Positions 30,017 through 38,894 of a stretch of DNA of 64,000 nt are shown here, piece by piece. Both the position numbers and the translations under genes were made by a program. The notes under the pieces are model-generated. The model did no database searches, was not told the DNA's origin, and saw only the letters and a program-made list of their open reading frames with translations. Within the stretch, counting starts at the first letter, position 1. Every line of letters starts with the position of its first letter. The DNA lies in contig JAPFFF010000066.1 in the NCBI GenBank assembly GCA_039105265.1, positions 372,001-436,000 of the forward strand, written 5' to 3'. This DNA comes from Tritrichomonas musculus. Its lineage: Eukaryota; Parabasalia; Tritrichomonadida; Tritrichomonadidae.

Positions 30017-33000
30017 ATGCTGACTAAATTTAAAGGCGATATTCAATTTAAAGTAGATGGTAAAACATATTTAGGTTCTCAATTGTTAACATCAAAATCG
30101 AATGAGTTTGAAACTGTTGAAGGTTTTTCTGATTATCATGTTACTAGAGATGCATTAACGGTTGAAGATGAAAAATTAAATATACAAATGAATGATGATG
30201 ATATAACAAAACTATTACAAATCGATGATAAGACAGAAGTATTTAAAATCAATTTGAGAAAGAATGTTTTCTTAGATAGTGAAGGAAAATATATTTATCA
30301 ATTATCAATTTATGTTTTGAATAAAAATTTCGTATGTCCATGTGTAACAGCTGCTGAAGATAAAAAAGTGACAATTACTGAAGAAACATCAACAACTCCA
30401 TACATAAAAGTTGATAAGAATTTAAGTCTTGATTTGAAATCTTTGTACATTAATGGTGAAATTAGTATTATTTATCAATTACCTTTAAATCATTTGAAAT
30501 CAACATTACCTTCCATCAAATGTGATATCATAGATTCTAGAAATAGTTTGAAATTACATGAATCTGATAACTTATATTTATACAAACCAAGTATAATCAC
30601 TGAAGAACAAATTTTTGATAGAAATTCAGTAACCGATGAAAAATCAAATTTCAAAGATTGTTATAAAATGGTTTTCAAAATTCCAACTGATTATCAAATT
30701 CCAACTGGTTTAAAATTTGAATTCAAAGATTATTGTTTTGGAAATCAATGGAGTTTAACCTATGATGGTGAAAAATGGAGTGGTTTGAATGTTCAAGGTC
30801 ATATCACAGGAAAAATTATTAATAAACGTAATTTACAAGTTCCAGGGAAAGGTGAAACAAAATATCAAGAAAGAGATGGAGCAGAAATAATGATGAGAAG
30901 ATCAAAATGGAATACTTATGCAGTTCATAAAAGATGGGATTATACTTGGGGTGAATCTGAAAATCCAATTGAAAAACTTTTTCAAGATTCTGATGTTCAA
31001 ACAAAAATATTATTAAAAGATGGTACTGAAATTGATGGAGGTGAAAAAGGTTTGACCTTTGTAAGAGAATATCTTCCAGTTGGATGGACAGAAGGAAATC
31101 TAAGATATGATTGTTGTGTAATTCGAGCTTATATTAATAAATATACCGAAGTAAAAGACAATTTACAATTTGATAATTGGGATCGAGTATATTTAGATTT
31201 GAAACTCTCATTTACCAAAGAATGGAATAGATTAAGTTTTTACCCATCAAATTTGTATACTGGACATGGTGATTATGATAAAAATTATTTTAGTCTCAGA
31301 GGTGATTTGGATACAATTGAGAAATTAAATTGTCATGAATTTGGTCAATTTGGAGTTAACAATCAAGATATTGCAATTTATTTATTTAAAGATTTAGTAG
31401 ATCCAATTGAAGAAATTAATTGGGATAAAAATACTAATCCATTTGAATATATAATTAATCAACAATATTATGAAGTGAGTCCAAATCCAAATGCAGCAAC
31501 TACTTTATATACTGATTACAACATAACTTCATCAAAAATTATTACAGCAGACAATATTACAACAATGAGATCAGATTTGAATTTAGTTTCGAACACAGTT
31601 GATGTTGTTTCTGTTGATGTTGATAATTTAGATAAATCAGTTGAAGGTTTGAAATCAAGAATGGCATTAACTGAACAAATTACTGAAAAATTAGAAGCTG
31701 ATATTGACAAAATTAGATTAAAACAAAAAATTCAAATGGTTGCAGGAATGTTAGCTTTTAGTGCAAATGGTCTAATATTTGGTGCAGAAAAAATTACTAG
31801 TTGTGTATCTGGTTTATGGAAACAATTTGTTCAATCTCGTCAAGAAATGGAATTACCTGATTTATCAAGAAGTATTGGAGTATCATTAAATAGTGTTAGA
31901 AATTGGTGTGAATCAGGTCCAACAGAAATTCCAGTATTTGATGAAAAAGAAGAAGAAATGATTATGACTGTTGGGGGTGCAAAATTATTAACTTATTCAT
32001 TTAGAGATTCAATGAAGAAACCATTATTGAAAATTGTAGATAAAATTGAAGAAATTGAAAGTGATTATATTTCCAGAAGTGAACTAACAAGAATGGATAC
32101 AATTGATATTGTTACTTATTATCAAGATGAACAAGCTGCAGTTTTATTTCAAGCAGAAGATGAATTAAAAAATGGTATTTGTGTATTTAAATTATTCACA
32201 TCTGAAGGTCAAAAACGATTATATATCAAAATTGAACAAGGTACAATAACTGATTATAAAGGAGTTGATACAACAACAACAATAGATAGCATCACAATTG
32301 AAGGTCTTCCAAAATCGGAAGAATATCGTACAAAATATTTATCCAATATTCGTAAAATTGATAAAAATATAATTATAACAGGAGAAAATACTGACTATAA
32401 GATTGCTGGATGTATCATTGAAAACAATACATTTATGAGACTTTTAGTTGAGAAAACTCCAGCTGATATTGCTTATTTATCTGATATTGAAGCTTTAGAT
32501 GAAAAAATAAATGCATTAGCAGTCAATAGTCATCAAAATGATGTTGCAATGTTTAGTCTTGAATATCCAACAACTGACGAAGTAAATACTGCTTTAGAAA
32601 CTATTCAACAAGAATTAGCTAAGAAACCAAATATTGAAGAATTATATACGAAAGAAGAAGCAGATGCAAAATATCGAAGCAAAAATGATTTGATATATAA
32701 AGATGCAGTCGATGTGCCTTTTGAAAATGTCCAAGATAATTCAGGATCGTGGGAAGTCAAAATAACATTGACTAGGGGAATTCGCCTTGTTGGAACAATA
32801 TCAAATAACGATGGCTTTGTAAAAGAGTTTGATTATTTGTTTGATTATAATGGTGTTATTACTGAAGATGGAGTTAATGTCGATGTTGAAATTGATGGAA
32901 CAACCTATAACTTGACCTATTATAAAAACGATAGATTTGGTCAATGCTTTTACATCGATAATGGGGAAGACTCTTTTGATACCAAATTAATATTAGCGGA

Positions 33001-34009
33001 AAAAATATTGAAGCAAGATAAAATAGCATTAAAAAGTGAAATCCCTGATGATTATGCTTATTCAAAAAGTGAATCCGATGAAAAATATCGAAGCAAAACT
33101 GATTTGAAAGTTGGGAATAAAATTATTCTACCAATAACAAACGGCCCTTACGAACCAGAACATTTGCTTGGTGATTTCTTTTCTACTTCCTTCATTCCAT
33201 TCCAAGAAGGTGCTCACTTGGTTGGTGTGACTGGCTCAAATGTAAATGAGGAATTTGATATCATATTCAAGACGGAAAGTACAAAAAACATACACGATAC
33301 AATTGCTCATGTTATGGATATAAGTGTTGGCTCGTTTTATTGGGAAGAAGCAACAGGTGTACTTTATAATTACTCTGGAACATATCCAGTACGAGTTACT
33401 CTAGCTGAATTTGGTGAAGAAGATCAAATAGCATTGAAAAGTGAAATTCCTGAACCTGTTGATTTGACCAATTATGCATTGAAAAGTGAAAATGATGAAC
33501 TGAAGACAAGGATAGATAATTATATTAAATCTCATCAAGATCTAGCCAAGTTAGTAGGTGAAAATGTTACTAAAATCGTAACAATGAACAGTCAGATATC
33601 AAATCTACAGCAAGAGAATGCTGCATTAAAGACCGCTATAGCGAATTGTAAGATAGTGACTGAACATCGATTAATAACTGATGATGATTACACTCAAGAA
33701 GAATTTGATACATATACTTTCATTCATTTTCAAAAAGAAATTGCAAATAGTGGATTTTTGAACCTTGCTGTTTATTTCGAGGATCTGCCTGATGGACGAA
33801 TTGGATTACGAAATGAGAATGGAACTTGGACAGTTGTTACTTATGATAGTTCAAGTCATTATACGATAGAAGTCATTTATTATACTGATAATTTGAATCA
33901 TCCATTTCCTTATTATTTGAAGTTGAATCACGTAAAAGGAATCAATTGTGTTGTTGAAGATACAACATTACAAGTCATCGAAAATAAAATTGAATTTCCA
34001 GATTTGTAA
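30017..34009 (+). CDS. Large fibre/spike-like protein, 1330 aa
   Basis: The frame opens with a TTG at 29981; the first ATG is at 30017. The N-terminal ~500 residues are beta-rich. Residues ~515-585 form a long coiled coil (SDLNLVSNTVDVVSVDVDNL, then LKSRMALTEQITEKLEAD), followed by a Gly/Ala-rich hydrophobic helix (MVAGMLAFSANGLIFGAEKI). The C-terminal half holds repeated modules introduced by LYTKEEADAKYRSKNDL and YSKSESDEKYRSKTDL. These closely resemble the Y(T/S)K.E.D.KYR.K linker repeats seen in phage tail fibres. A final coiled coil (SQISNLQQENAALKTAI) precedes a beta-rich end. A receptor-binding fibre is the best guess. Confidence 0.55.
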   Translation: MLTKFKGDIQFKVDGKTYLGSQLLTSKSNEFETVEGFSDYHVTRDALTVEDEKLNIQMNDDDITKLLQIDDKTEVFKINLRKNVFLDSEGKYIYQLSIYVLNKNFVCPCVTAAEDKKVTITEETSTTPYIKVDKNLSLDLKSLYINGEISIIYQLPLNHLKSTLPSIKCDIIDSRNSLKLHESDNLYLYKPSIITEEQIFDRNSVTDEKSNFKDCYKMVFKIPTDYQIPTGLKFEFKDYCFGNQWSLTYDGEKWSGLNVQGHITGKIINKRNLQVPGKGETKYQERDGAEIMMRRSKWNTYAVHKRWDYTWGESENPIEKLFQDSDVQTKILLKDGTEIDGGEKGLTFVREYLPVGWTEGNLRYDCCVIRAYINKYTEVKDNLQFDNWDRVYLDLKLSFTKEWNRLSFYPSNLYTGHGDYDKNYFSLRGDLDTIEKLNCHEFGQFGVNNQDIAIYLFKDLVDPIEEINWDKNTNPFEYIINQQYYEVSPNPNAATTLYTDYNITSSKIITADNITTMRSDLNLVSNTVDVVSVDVDNLDKSVEGLKSRMALTEQITEKLEADIDKIRLKQKIQMVAGMLAFSANGLIFGAEKITSCVSGLWKQFVQSRQEMELPDLSRSIGVSLNSVRNWCESGPTEIPVFDEKEEEMIMTVGGAKLLTYSFRDSMKKPLLKIVDKIEEIESDYISRSELTRMDTIDIVTYYQDEQAAVLFQAEDELKNGICVFKLFTSEGQKRLYIKIEQGTITDYKGVDTTTTIDSITIEGLPKSEEYRTKYLSNIRKIDKNIIITGENTDYKIAGCIIENNTFMRLLVEKTPADIAYLSDIEALDEKINALAVNSHQNDVAMFSLEYPTTDEVNTALETIQQELAKKPNIEELYTKEEADAKYRSKNDLIYKDAVDVPFENVQDNSGSWEVKITLTRGIRLVGTISNNDGFVKEFDYLFDYNGVITEDGVNVDVEIDGTTYNLTYYKNDRFGQCFYIDNGEDSFDTKLILAEKILKQDKIALKSEIPDDYAYSKSESDEKYRSKTDLKVGNKIILPITNGPYEPEHLLGDFFSTSFIPFQEGAHLVGVTGSNVNEEFDIIFKTESTKNIHDTIAHVMDISVGSFYWEEATGVLYNYSGTYPVRVTLAEFGEEDQIALKSEIPEPVDLTNYALKSENDELKTRIDNYIKSHQDLAKLVGENVTKIVTMNSQISNLQQENAALKTAIANCKIVTEHRLITDDDYTQEEFDTYTFIHFQKEIANSGFLNLAVYFEDLPDGRIGLRNENGTWTVVTYDSSSHYTIEVIYYTDNLNHPFPYYLKLNHVKGINCVVEDTTLQVIENKIEFPDL

Positions 34010-34031
34010 AAAAAATATTTGATAATCTCTC

Positions 34032-34565
34032 TTATACAACAACATATTTCAAACAAATATGATAAACATTAACTAAATCATTAAATTCTTTGTTATAAAC
34101 TTGTTTGAAATCTGTTACCATTTCACCATCTTCATTAATTATTTTTATTGCTTCAATTTTTCGAATAGGTGATGCTTTAGATGCACAACATTTAATATCT
34201 TCATCAATATAAATTTCTACAGATGAACAATTTTTACCTAATATAGTTTTGATTATTTCTTGTAAACTTGCAATTGGTATAATAATACAATTTTTAGATA
34301 TTAAATTCGAAATTAAAGCTTTATCTTGATCTAATAATATTTTTGCATATGTTTCCAAAATTAGATATTTAACATCTTTTTCAATTTCATTATTTTTGAT
34401 ATCAGGTAATTCAATTTCACGAGTTATAACAATATCTTCTTTCCCATCATCTCTTTTATTAATTATTATATTATTTGTTAAGTTGTTTGTACTTTGACTA
34501 GCTGCTGAAGGCTCTAACGAAATATTAGCATTTACTCCTGCATTCGCTGCTCTTTTCTTAATCAT
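34032..34565 (-). CDS. Polinton hypothetical protein, 177 aa
   Basis: Not recognised. The N-terminus is basic then Asn/Ser-rich; the rest alternates helices with strands (VEIYIDEDIKCC, KIEAIKIINEDG) and ends in hydrophobic VYHICLKYVVV. It is convergent with the large fibre-like gene and is the first of a long minus-strand series running from about 38.6 kb down. Possibly a minor virion component. Confidence 0.5.
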   Translation of the reverse strand: MIKKRAANAGVNANISLEPSAASQSTNNLTNNIIINKRDDGKEDIVITREIELPDIKNNEIEKDVKYLILETYAKILLDQDKALISNLISKNCIIIPIASLQEIIKTILGKNCSSVEIYIDEDIKCCASKASPIRKIEAIKIINEDGEMVTDFKQVYNKEFNDLVNVYHICLKYVVV

Positions 34566-34585
34566 TTTTGAGTTTCTGAAAAAAT

Positions 34586-34852
34586 TTATGAAATTTGAAA
34601 ATACTTTTTGATGACTAATGTGCGATCTAATGTTTGTTTCATCCTAAATATAATATCTTCAAGTTCATTAAAATCTGTTTCTATTTCTTTTTCTATAACA
34701 CTTATATTCTTTGAAATATTCATACATTCACAAGATTCAGTAAAACTATCTGTATTCATAAATGTATCAAATAATTCACTTTTGATTTCACTAAATAAAT
34801 GTCTTAATTCTTGTCTATCGTCCTTTAAAGCTTTTGGTAATGATAAAGTCAT
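34586..34852 (-). CDS. Small helical Polinton protein, 88 aa
   Basis: Not recognised. It is predominantly helical with possible coiled-coil character (VIEKEIETDFNELEDIIFRMKQTL) and two Cys (ESCECMN). The leader is T-rich then A-rich immediately before the ATG (TTTTTATTTATTTTTAAAAA), the late-type pattern. It lies head-to-head with the tiny plus-strand ORF at 34877. Confidence 0.5.
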   Translation of the reverse strand: MTLSLPKALKDDRQELRHLFSEIKSELFDTFMNTDSFTESCECMNISKNISVIEKEIETDFNELEDIIFRMKQTLDRTLVIKKYFQIS

Positions 34853-34876
34853 TTTTTTTAAAAATAAATAAAAAGA

Positions 34877-34987
34877 ATGGCATTTGGAAGTTTTAATAAA
34901 AAAATTAGTGCTAAACCAGCAGTCTTATTAAATCCAAGAAAAGATCCAAATATTTTCAATAAGCCAATATTTCAACCTTTATCTTGA
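34877..34987 (+). CDS. Very small Polinton ORF, 36 aa
   Basis: MAFGSFNKKISAKPAVLLN, then PRKDPNIFNKPIFQPLS. It starts with the same MAFGS as the amphipathic 93-aa protein at 23250-23531 and lies between a divergent and a convergent gene, exactly filling the gap. A short minor capsid cement-like peptide is possible. Its size makes the coding call uncertain. Confidence 0.35.
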   Translation: MAFGSFNKKISAKPAVLLNPRKDPNIFNKPIFQPLS

Positions 34988-35208
34988 TTTCTAAAATCAT
35001 GAAATCGAATTGGTCCAATTGGATGAAGTGTTTTTTTGGGATAAATTTTTTGTATTTCTTTTCGAAGATTTCTATTTTCATTCTTTGGAAAATACATCAA
35101 TGCCAATGAACCTTTTTCATCAAGAACAAACGGTTTTCTAGAACCATCATCGTCAATAACCCAAATTATTTTCCACTTTGACTTGTGTACATATCGTTGA
35201 CCTTTCAT
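34972..35208 (-). CDS. Polinton hypothetical protein, 78 aa
   Basis: Not recognised. It is small, basic and strand-rich at the N-terminus (YVHKSKWKIIWVIDDDGSRKPFVLD), then helical (ENRNLRKEIQKIYPKK), ending IRFHDFRNQDKG. It overlaps the end of the 36-aa plus-strand ORF by 16 nt. Confidence 0.45.
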   Translation of the reverse strand: MKGQRYVHKSKWKIIWVIDDDGSRKPFVLDEKGSLALMYFPKNENRNLRKEIQKIYPKKTLHPIGPIRFHDFRNQDKG

Positions 35209-35734
35209 TTATTTTTTTGGTCGACCAGATTGCCCTTTAACCGTTTTATCTAAATCTTTTAATTGTTTGATAGTTGCACCTTCAGGAATTGGAATTCCTT
35301 TCCTTTCTAATTTCTTGACCATCTCATTATATATCTCATCTTTGGACCTCCATTTTCCTTTTTGTTTTGTTTTTGTTTTTGTTTTGGTTGATTTGAATTG
35401 GTTATTCTCAGATCATCTTCAATTGGAACATAATTATAATCAATTTCGACTATTGGTTCTTGTTTTGGTAATTCAGATGGTGGATTATCAAAATAATTAT
35501 CATAAAATTCAGATGGTGGATTATCGAAATAATTATCATAAAATTCAGGATTATCATCATATTGAGTTCTTAACGGTGACTCTTTTTGAACCGTTTTTGT
35601 TGGTTTTATTGAATCTTGAATAATATTTTGTTTGAATTTCTCACTATTTGGAAGAGTTGTAATAACTTGTTTTTGTTTTTGTTTTGGTTCTGGTTTTTGT
35701 ATTGGAAGATTTACATGAACTACGTTAGGTAAAT
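35209..35734 (-). pseudogene. Remains of a minus-strand Polinton gene
   Basis: The stretch has clear minus-strand coding character (Lys/Gln/Pro-rich, then acidic and Asn/Tyr-rich) but no single intact frame; it looks broken about two times. It contains a 36-bp direct duplication (35471-35506 and 35507-35542, one difference) and low-complexity CAAAAA runs. Composition resembles the basic core-like genes next to it. Function not recognised. Confidence 0.45.
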
Positions 35735-36724
35735 TTATGGAACTAGAGTTTTTTTTTGCTCATTTAATCTTTTCACCATTGTTTGAGCATATTGTGATCG
35801 ATTAGATAATGAAGGTCTTTGAGTTTGAGTACCGACTGCATCATTTGTTTCTGTTATTGGTGGATTGGGTTCGCTAACGCTCACTGGCGGTGGATTGGGG
35901 CTAACACTCACTGGTGGTGGAGGTGGAGTTTCGGTTATTGGTTTTTGTTTTCTTTCTCTCTTTTTATATTGAAGATTATTTGATTCTATTAATTCAATAA
36001 TTTCTTTTCTTTTTGTTGATGCATCAAATTCAATCCCATTTCTTCTTAACAATCTTCGAAGACTATCGATTTTAATTCCTTTATATTTTTCTCTCAATTC
36101 TTGATTTCTTTGTTTTGCTTCAGATAGCGGTTTTTTCGGTTTTGGCTCACTATCTTTCGCCTTTTTCGGTTTTGTTTGTTTCTTCTCTTTCGCATCAACA
36201 AAATCTTTTGCTCTAGGAACATTTGCTCTTGTCTTCGCCTTTTTTGATTTTTTCCCAAATTTACCTTTTGCTATATCTTTCATTGTTTGGGCTAAATCCA
36301 TTCTTGTTGCATCTGCTGGAATTGGATTGAGCTCAACATCTTCTAAGTCTATTGAATTGATTGCATTTAATAAAGTTCCATAAGATAAATATTGATATCG
36401 ACCTTTTTGAATACAATCTGCTTCATGTAACCAGATATTTAATTTTTCGTCATCTGTATTGTTATCTACTTTATATCCTAATTTTTGTAATTTTTCTATT
36501 CTTTTAGCTTTTGGTATTTCACCATATTTTGCTATCATTTTATATATTTTATCTAATCTTTTCTTCTCTTTCGCATCAACATAATCTTTTGCTCTAGGAA
36601 CATTTGCTCTTGTTCTTTTTTGGCTTTGGCTCATTTTCTTTCGCCTTTTTTGGCTTTGGCTCATTTTCTTTCGCCTTTTTTGGCTTTGGCTCATTTTCTT
36701 TCGCCTTTTTTGGCTTTGGCTCAT
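35735..36724 (-). CDS. Basic core-like protein ORF with SAP-like motif, 329 aa
   Basis: The strongly basic product starts with tandem SQSQKRRKKM units, encoded by the 30-bp repeat at 36631-36735. Two copies of RANVPRAKD(Y/F)VDAKEKK (near residues 38 and 165) mark an internal duplication. Residues ~215-250 (LREKYKGIKIDSLRRLLRRN, then FDASTKRKEIIELI) have the helix-loop-helix pattern of a SAP DNA-binding domain. The C-terminus is Pro-rich (PPPPPVSVSPNPPPVSVSE). Such proteins would suit DNA condensation inside a capsid, as adenovirus core proteins do. The 5' part overlaps the next minus-strand ORF. Confidence 0.5.
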   Translation of the reverse strand: MSQSQKRRKKMSQSQKRRKKMSQSQKRRKKMSQSQKRTRANVPRAKDYVDAKEKKRLDKIYKMIAKYGEIPKAKRIEKLQKLGYKVDNNTDDEKLNIWLHEADCIQKGRYQYLSYGTLLNAINSIDLEDVELNPIPADATRMDLAQTMKDIAKGKFGKKSKKAKTRANVPRAKDFVDAKEKKQTKPKKAKDSEPKPKKPLSEAKQRNQELREKYKGIKIDSLRRLLRRNGIEFDASTKRKEIIELIESNNLQYKKRERKQKPITETPPPPPVSVSPNPPPVSVSEPNPPITETNDAVGTQTQRPSLSNRSQYAQTMVKRLNEQKKTLVP

Positions 36725-37112
36725 TTTCTTTCGACTGTAACTGTGGTGGAATTCCTCCTTTGAGTACCCATTCCATCTTCTCTTGTTTTTTCTCTCCTGC
36801 TTTCTTTTTTCGTTTCCAAGCTAATGCTGCATTCAGGTCATCAGAATGAGCTTTTTTGACTTCTTGAGCTACAATTTTTGTTCCTTTTTTCCTTTTTGCC
36901 CATTCTCTTGGAGTAAAAACATATTCACGAACTCCTTTGATTACATGAACCAAATTATCAACTGTTTTGATTCTATAATATCTATCATCAGTAAAAGAAT
37001 AACTATCTCCTTTTCCAACATCTGTTCTCATTTTGGCATTTGATATTTGTTTCATTAATTTTTTCGCTTCTGATGTTGTATTTGATCGTGTTGTATTCAC
37101 TTTTTTTGACAT
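36594..37112 (-). CDS. Basic core-like protein ORF, 172 aa
   Basis: The N-terminal ~115 residues are basic and mixed (DSYSFTDDRYYRIKTVDNL, VHVIKGVREYVFTPREWAK, then RKKKAGEKKQEK). The C-terminal part is a tandem array of the decapeptide ENEPKPKKAK, from the 30-bp repeat at 36631-36735. Lys/Pro repeats of this kind are found in DNA-condensing viral and histone H1-like proteins. It belongs to a minus-strand cluster of basic proteins (35.7-38.0 kb). Confidence 0.5.
   Translation of the reverse strand: MSKKVNTTRSNTTSEAKKLMKQISNAKMRTDVGKGDSYSFTDDRYYRIKTVDNLVHVIKGVREYVFTPREWAKRKKGTKIVAQEVKKAHSDDLNAALAWKRKKKAGEKKQEKMEWVLKGGIPPQLQSKENEPKPKKAKENEPKPKKAKENEPKPKKAKENEPKPKKNKSKCS
36631..36735 (-). repeat. 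Tandem 30-bp repeat, ~3.5 copies
   Basis: A 30-bp unit (plus strand TCATTTTCTTTCGCC then TTTTTTGGCTTTGGC) occurs at 36631-36660, 36661-36690 and 36691-36720 without change, with a partial copy before and after. In the minus direction it encodes Lys/Pro- or Lys/Ser-rich decapeptides, depending on frame. Perfect identity between copies implies recent expansion. Confidence 0.85.
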
Positions 37113-37152
37113 TTTTACTTACAAAAATAATATCGAATTTCAATTTTTAAAT

Positions 37153-37731
37153 TTAATTCTTTGTTCTTCTTTTATATCCTTTTTGTGGTCCTGGTTTCTT
37201 TCTAGGTGTTCCATCTTTTTTCAATTCTCCTTTCTTTTGTCCTTTATCTGATCTTGTTTTTCTTGGTAATCGAGGTCCATAATGTCTTTCTCGTGGTTTT
37301 CTTGTTCCATTCGGTTTTTTCCTTGGTTGTCTTGGTTTATTTGATGTTTTTCTTTTATTTTTATATCCTGTTTCTGCCCAACGTGCAAGAATTGCTTGTA
37401 ATGTTTCTTTTGTATCATCAGGTGAAAAATGGATTCCTTCTTTTCTCGCAAAATCTTGTAAATCTTTTAAATTAACATGTGACCAATCATAAGCAGGTAG
37501 ATCTAAATATTTTCTTGGTGTCTTTGGAGCTGGAGCTGCTGTTGCTTCTACTACATCAGCTGCTGCTTGCATTGCTTCTCCTGCTTGATTTAATACCTTT
37601 GCTGTTGATTTTTTGATTTTGATATCAGATAATGTCTTCGCTGAGGTTGTTGTTGGTGGTGGTCCTGTTGCGAATTTTATATTCCTTGCACGTCTAGCGT
37701 TTTTTCCTGGATTGTTTTTTTTCGATACCAT
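37153..37731 (-). CDS. Basic core protein with SAP-like domain, 192 aa
   Basis: Residues ~85-118 (WSHVNLKDLQDFARKEGIHF, then DDTKETLQAIL) fit the SAP DNA-binding motif. The C-terminal ~70 residues are extremely basic (RQPRKKPNGTRKPRERHYG, PRKKPGPQKGYKRRTKN) and resemble AT-hook/protamine-like tails. The N-terminus is also basic (KKNNPGKNARRARNIK). It is probably a virion DNA-binding core protein or chromatin-interacting factor, by analogy with adenovirus V/VII; this is inference from composition. Confidence 0.6.
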   Translation of the reverse strand: MVSKKNNPGKNARRARNIKFATGPPPTTTSAKTLSDIKIKKSTAKVLNQAGEAMQAAADVVEATAAPAPKTPRKYLDLPAYDWSHVNLKDLQDFARKEGIHFSPDDTKETLQAILARWAETGYKNKRKTSNKPRQPRKKPNGTRKPRERHYGPRLPRKTRSDKGQKKGELKKDGTPRKKPGPQKGYKRRTKN

Positions 37732-37779
37732 CTTTTATTTTTGATTTTTCATTAAATTATCAAAAAATAAAATTATTTT

Positions 37780-38028
37780 TTATCGTTCTTTTCTTCGATC
37801 CTTTTTATCTTTTTTGAGCTTGGTTTTGATATGGATTGTATTCCGAAATGATCTTGGTGATGGTTTATACAAATCCGTATACCATGCTGGGAGTACAAGT
37901 TCTTTTATTGCTTTTGGAGGTCCTGTTGCTTTTGATGATCCTGATTTGACTGTAAAGATCATTACGGGGTTTGCTGGGGGTCGTGCTTTCTTTTTCGGTG
38001 TCGTCCTTCTTTGTTTTTTTACTGGCAT
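37780..38028 (-). CDS. Small basic core-like protein, 82 aa
   Basis: The 82-aa protein is Lys/Arg/Pro-rich at both ends (PVKKQRRTTPKKKARPPANP and KTKLKKDKKDRRKER) with a short apolar centre (AIKELVLPAWYTDLYKP). Size and composition recall adenovirus pX/mu-like DNA-condensing peptides. It lies next to the SAP-like basic gene in the same orientation. Confidence 0.5.
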   Translation of the reverse strand: MPVKKQRRTTPKKKARPPANPVMIFTVKSGSSKATGPPKAIKELVLPAWYTDLYKPSPRSFRNTIHIKTKLKKDKKDRRKER

Positions 38029-38066
38029 TTGATTCTTTCATTAAAATTAATTTTTCAAAAAACTAA

Positions 38067-38315
38067 TTACATCAAACCTATTTCCAGTTCTAACTTCTCT
38101 AATATAAATTGCTCTAACATATTAATGAAATGAGTATCAATTTGATTAGCAATTCTTAAATTTAAAACAATTCTTTGATCAAATAGTCCAATTGATTTAT
38201 TGAATATTTCATTCATCCAATAATTTTTCATTTCTTGTGAATTTGCAAATCTCCATTCCAATATTAAGAATAACGTATCATTAATTTCTTTGAGTTCATT
38301 CTTGATGTAATTCAT
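38067..38315 (-). CDS. Polinton hypothetical protein, 82 aa
   Basis: Not recognised. It is a helical, acidic-to-neutral protein (LKEINDTLFLILEWRFANS, then LRIANQIDTHFINMLEQFILEKLELE) without Cys. Its start overlaps the end of the upstream minus gene by 20 nt, suggesting coupled expression or at least a compact layout. Confidence 0.5.
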   Translation of the reverse strand: MNYIKNELKEINDTLFLILEWRFANSQEMKNYWMNEIFNKSIGLFDQRIVLNLRIANQIDTHFINMLEQFILEKLELEIGLM

Positions 38316-38637
38316 TTTCTATCTCATTAAAATCTTCTTCATTTTCATTTTCCTCTTCTCCATTTTCAGGATCTTCAAAAGTTTTATTTAAGTTATCAAC
38401 ACTCTTTGATTTTGTTATTTTTCTATTTCCTCCTTTCAAATGTGGTCTTGATGGCCTATCTTTTTTCATCCAATCTGACCACCTTACTGAAAATTCATTA
38501 CCTTCATATAAATAATGAATACGAATATCTCCTCTTTTGTAATCATCTAATAATATACAATTTTCTTTAGCCATTTCTTCTCTCACTTTTTGAGTATTCC
38601 AACGGATCCTAGTCTTTGTCATATATTTTTGAGACAA
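38296..38637 (-). CDS. Polinton hypothetical protein, 113 aa
   Basis: Not recognised. The N-terminal half is basic and strand-rich (DDYKRGDIRIHYLYEGNEF, SVRWSDWMKKDRP); the C-terminal third is acidic (ENGEEENENEEDFNEIENE). An alternative start is Met6. The leader before the ATG (GTCTCAAAAAT) is A-rich and late-type. It is the last gene before the promoter-box region begins on the right. Confidence 0.5.
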   Translation of the reverse strand: MSQKYMTKTRIRWNTQKVREEMAKENCILLDDYKRGDIRIHYLYEGNEFSVRWSDWMKKDRPSRPHLKGGNRKITKSKSVDNLNKTFEDPENGEEENENEEDFNEIENELHQE

Positions 38638-38681
38638 AATAAAAAATTAAAAAAATTAAAAAAGCTTATTGTTTAATTAAA

Positions 38682-38864
38682 TCATGCAATTGCAAGCAAG
38701 AAATAAATAAAAGTGAAAATGATGTTCATCACAAAGAGAATAACAAGAGTCCACAAACAGCAATTGGGTGGTGGGTTGGAACAACAGCAATCGCCAGAGT
38801 CGTTATCAATTCTTTCACTCTCAGATAATGATATTAATGGTTGAGTGGTTGCTCTTCTTGACAT
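38682..38864 (-). CDS. Cys-rich single-pass membrane protein, 60 aa
   Basis: A polar N-terminus is followed by a Cys/Pro cluster (DCCCSNPPPNCCLW) and a C-terminal hydrophobic helix (TLVILFVMNIIFTFIYFLLAIA). It is likely a small tail-anchored membrane protein. Its start lies just downstream of a CGGTTTTGACA box with an initiator-like ACCATTTTTAT, so it joins the early-type class. Confidence 0.55.
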   Translation of the reverse strand: MSRRATTQPLISLSESERIDNDSGDCCCSNPPPNCCLWTLVILFVMNIIFTFIYFLLAIA

Positions 38865-38878
38865 TTATAAAAATGGTC

Positions 38879-38889
38879 TGTCAAAACCG
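38879..38889 (-). promoter_or_regulatory. CGGTTTTGACA box for the 38864 gene
   Basis: On the minus strand CGGTTTTGACA is followed by GACCATTTTTATAA and the ATG at 38864. Same arrangement as the other copies of this box. Confidence 0.7.
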
Positions 38890-38894
38890 CCAAT

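Noticed and set aside
35267-35623. Plus-strand 118-aa ORF
   Set aside because: Composition and repeats show that coding was on the minus strand here; the plus ORF is a shadow of the broken gene.
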